DNA of 64,000 nt from Sipunculus nudus. Taxonomy: Eukaryota > Annelida > Sipuncula > Golfingiida > Sipunculidae. The DNA lies in assembly GCA_026874595.1 (NCBI GenBank), contig CM049316.1, positions 10,656,839 through 10,720,838 of the forward strand. Reading direction: 5' to 3'. Of the stretch, positions 63,501-64,000 are shown piece by piece (the stretch's first letter is position 1; every line of letters begins with the position of its first letter). Below the pieces are notes generated by a model that was given only the letters and a program-made list of their open reading frames with translations, had not been told where the DNA came from and ran no database searches. The position numbers and the translations under genes are program-made.

Positions 63501-64000
63501 ATTTTGAAATGTAGATAATCAAATATGAAAGACAATACTTTGGTGCAAAGGTTAATCCAATATATTATCTGAATTTTAACAAAAATTGCAAGTGCTGGCT
63601 CTGTTTAGATAAGAATAGAGAAACAGTACACCTAAATTTATAAACTTTTTTTTTCCAATTTATCAACCCTCGTCCTCATGTGCTCACTTCAGCCTTGCAA
63701 GTGACAATAATTTTACCAGTAAATGTTGACATTATGACTATGAATACCTTGTGAAAATGATCATCCTGAACACATAAAGGTCATATCTCTGTGGCTACCC
63801 AAGCTATCAGCCATGACAAAAGAAACTAACCTTGCCATTGTGACTAAAGAAACTAAATTTGAAAAGAAATGTTTAAAATTGTGATTACAATGACCTGCAA
63901 TGCCTAATAATTAACCCTCAGTGTGGCAGCGATGACATGTTAAGCAGATACAGTTATTTCCATGGTAACCACAAGAAACTTAATTACTGGTTTTGAATTT
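60577..64000. other. Noncoding stretch
   Basis: No gene is supported and no repeat termini recognised. It contains a C11 then A-rich run at 63361-63381 and one DR1 motif at 63275. Confidence 0.45.
63275..63287 (+). promoter_or_regulatory. Exact DR1 nuclear receptor motif
   Basis: AGGTCAAAGGTCA is the consensus direct repeat with 1-bp spacing bound by RXR, HNF4 and COUP-TF type receptors. It lies outside any recognised repeat. Function is inferred from the motif only. Confidence 0.3.

Overview
The window looks like gene-poor, AT-rich DNA from an invertebrate animal nucleus, most likely a mollusc and perhaps a bivalve. The reasons are the absence of long open reading frames, the presence of short open segments bounded by spliceosomal sites, many small nonautonomous DNA transposons, non-LTR retrotransposon debris, and repeat ends of the (ACGG)n plus 'CAGCTGAGCTAAAA' kind that I associate with molluscan genomes. 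No bacterial operons, rRNA, tRNA or CRISPR array were seen. The taxonomic call is inference; I could not search a database.

Host genes: no complete gene is visible. The best evidence is a set of short minus-strand segments bounded by splice sites: 18714-18851 (weak), 18019-18141, 15309-15379, 6053-6083 and 5366-5477. Their splice phases agree in order (0/0, 0/0, 0/2, 2/0, 0/1). The last one encodes a Lys/Pro/Ser-rich, then acidic, disordered-looking peptide and is the most convincing. If they belong together, the left third of the window is the intron-rich interior of one minus-strand gene of unknown identity. A frameshifted coding-like stretch lies on the plus strand at 54428-54696. Most of the remainder is probably intronic or intergenic.

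Repeats, left to right: a 21-bp minisatellite (10.45-10.73 kb); an irregular array of about 46 bp (15.54-16.3 kb); a repeat relic (23.15-23.35 kb); a complete 2.63-kb repeat copy (24.38-27.0 kb); a 46-bp array of 15 units (30.66-31.35 kb); a second copy of the 2.63-kb repeat (31.83-38.65 kb) carrying two nested insertions, a 5'-truncated LINE with an 11-bp target duplication and a 3.4-kb TTAA-flanked element with inverted termini; a possible SINE head (39.7 kb); an inverted-repeat element (41.35-42.24 kb); a 402-bp hAT-type MITE (44.23 kb); a 197-bp TA-flanked MITE (48.08 kb); a 338-bp Harbinger-type MITE (55.19 kb); and a third, diverged relative of the 2.63-kb repeat (58.19-60.58 kb) whose roughly 140-bp units carry exact DR1-type nuclear receptor motifs.

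The most informative structure is the pair of 2.63-kb copies: copy 1 serves as the empty site for both insertions in copy 2, so insertion points, target duplications and relative order can be read directly. I found no evidence of a new enzymatic or defence system. The points most worth follow-up are the possible exon chain, the repeat family with a conserved 3' hairpin, the TTAA element and the DR1 array.
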